From Marinomonas spartinae (lineage in GTDB: Bacteria > Pseudomonadota > Gammaproteobacteria > Pseudomonadales > Marinomonadaceae): DNA of 41,545 bases. Below the pieces are notes generated by a model that saw nothing but the letters and a program-made list of their open reading frames with translations, was not told the DNA's origin and searched no databases. The position numbers were made by a program, and so were the translations under genes. Positions 40,701 to 41,545 of this stretch are shown here, piece after piece (within the stretch, counting starts at the first letter, position 1; each line of letters opens with the position of its first letter). The stretch lies in NCBI RefSeq assembly GCF_016461715.1, contig NZ_JAEMUI010000032.1, positions 1 through 41,545 on the forward strand. Direction: 5' to 3'.

Positions 40701-40926
40701 ATTTGAGTGCATTATAGAAAATGGGATTCCTTGGCACTATTTAGGTCATAGTGTTACTTTCTTGCACTAAAAATGCGCTAATATCACTCACCCCAATGGG
40801 GGACTATATTATATTAATCATAATAATAAAAAGTTATTGTATTTCAATGGTTTATTTTTATTTTCATGTGATTTTTTTTGGTACATTTATTGCTTTATTT
40901 AATAAATGTTTTAAGAGAAGTAAATC
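40701..40926. promoter_or_regulatory. Promoter region of the right-hand araC-type gene
   Basis: This AT-rich spacer includes an isolated GC palindrome CCCCA-A-TGGGG (40791-40801). A TTGGCAC at 40732 resembles a -24 element but lacks the matching -12 TTGC. No coding sequence was seen. Confidence 0.45.
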
Positions 40927-41545
40927 ATGAATTCTATGACATTAAGCGAATTTGAGCGACGTGTATCTCGCTCTATTTTGAATCTTGAGTGCATTACTGA
41001 AAATGACAGTCAGTTTGAAGGTGGATTGGAAGAGAAACGCTTAGGAGAACTGACTATTTGTAACATTAAAGCCCCACGACATCGCGTCACTCATCGTCCT
41101 TTATATTCCGCGCAAGATGGGATAGTGATGACGTCGGTTACGTCTGGTCAGTGCTTTTTAGAGCGTCAGTTTGATCAGTTTGAATTTTCAACCGGATCGG
41201 CTTTCTTTTGTCGTTCCAGTGAGTTCTATTCCATTGAAACGTCTGATGGGGTTGAATTAAAAACATTATTCATTCCATATCATAAAATAGCAATATCAAA
41301 AAAAATATTTTTATCTAAGTCCAATGCTATTTTAAAGCCGCATATTGATTCTTCTTATTTGCCTTTGGTGAAACCGTACTTGGATGCAAAAATATTACAT
41401 GAAAAAGCCCCGTCTCATTATTTTCAAGAGAGCTTTTTGAGTTTGATTTCGGGAGTGCTGAGCGCGAATGATGTTAATGATATTATTCCAAGTACAGATC
41501 ATGTTTTTTATCTTTTAAAAGAAATGATTTCTTTGGTGGAAAAAA
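40927..41545 (+). CDS. AraC/XylS-family regulator, N-terminal part (cut by window end)
   Basis: An open frame of 206 codons from ATG at 40927 with no stop before the window edge. The product begins MNSMTLSEFERRVSRSILNL and shows the cupin-like AraC-binding domain (IVMTSVTSGQCFLERQFDQFEF, FFCRSSEFYSIET), the same layout as the N-terminal half of the AraC protein at 7504. The DNA-binding half must lie beyond the edge, so the family call rests on this domain and on length. The AAGAG-like ribosome-binding site is weak. It may regulate the aromatic block or genes to the right. Confidence 0.65.
   Translation, partial: MNSMTLSEFERRVSRSILNLECITENDSQFEGGLEEKRLGELTICNIKAPRHRVTHRPLYSAQDGIVMTSVTSGQCFLERQFDQFEFSTGSAFFCRSSEFYSIETSDGVELKTLFIPYHKIAISKKIFLSKSNAILKPHIDSSYLPLVKPYLDAKILHEKAPSHYFQESFLSLISGVLSANDVNDIIPSTDHVFYLLKEMISLVEK

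Noticed and set aside
40732..40750. Second sigma-54 promoter before the right-hand araC gene
   Set aside because: TTGGCAC is present, but the bases at the -12 position (AGGT) lack the essential GC at the right spacing.
1..41545. Mobile elements, tRNA, CRISPR arrays or attachment sites
   Set aside because: No transposase-like frame, terminal inverted repeats, regular spacer-repeat structure or tRNA-like sequence was noticed by reading; a dedicated scan was not possible.

Overview
The window looks like a chromosomal segment of a marine gammaproteobacterium, most likely Marinomonas or a close Oceanospirillales relative. This is inferred from moderate GC, an ectoine-degradation operon and the general flavour of the proteins; no rRNA or other phylogenetic marker is present. 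No tRNA, CRISPR array, insertion sequence or prophage was recognised. About 32 protein genes were called, including a 41-codon gene and one gene cut by the right edge.

Layout. (1) 308-5442: an ectoine/hydroxyectoine catabolic operon (doeB2-doeD-doeA-doeC) ending in a strong terminator. (2) 5695-11354: a LamB-type sugar porin (minus), an AraC regulator, a first nitrilase and a GPH-family glycoside symporter. (3) 11407-17069: a short-Q-loop (cyanide-insensitive type) cytochrome bd oxidase with its DUF2474 small subunit, flanked on both sides by MocR (GntR-aminotransferase) regulators. (4) 17156-19110: a LysR regulator divergent from a second nitrilase. (5) 19430-29616: a ten-gene, almost gapless unit behind a near-consensus sigma-54 promoter that abuts a perfect 24-bp palindrome. 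It holds the complete Nit1C cluster (nitBCDEFGH: unknown protein, nitrilase, radical SAM enzyme, GNAT, AIR-synthase-like protein, small protein, flavoprotein), extended by an LnmK/Pnap_2097-like double-hotdog protein, a full-length methylmalonyl-CoA mutase and a soluble PAS chemoreceptor. (6) 29641-35435: a LysR regulator divergent from two overlapping nitrilase genes, the first with an altered active-site motif (CGEH instead of CWEH), then an ACS-family and a Bcr/CflA-family MFS transporter. (7) 35441-40624: a LysR regulator divergent from benzoylformate decarboxylase, an aromatic aldehyde dehydrogenase and a ketopantoate-reductase-family protein. (8) 40927-end: the start of another AraC-type regulator.

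Working model (inference). This is a nitrile and cyanide island: five nitrilase-superfamily genes lie within about 24 kb. Nit1C is known from cyanide-assimilating pseudomonads, and a cyanide-insensitive bd oxidase would keep respiration running while cyanide is present. The right-hand block could oxidise mandelate-type hydroxynitrile products: nitrilase to mandelate, KPR-family dehydrogenase to benzoylformate, decarboxylase to benzaldehyde, dehydrogenase to benzoate. The porin and glycoside symporter could import cyanogenic glycosides, although no glucosidase is present. The least explained part is the Nit1C extension: mutase plus LnmK-like protein suggests that succinyl-CoA is turned through methylmalonyl-CoA into a propionyl thioester inside a nitrile pathway, and a chemoreceptor made in the same unit suggests chemotaxis linked to that metabolism.
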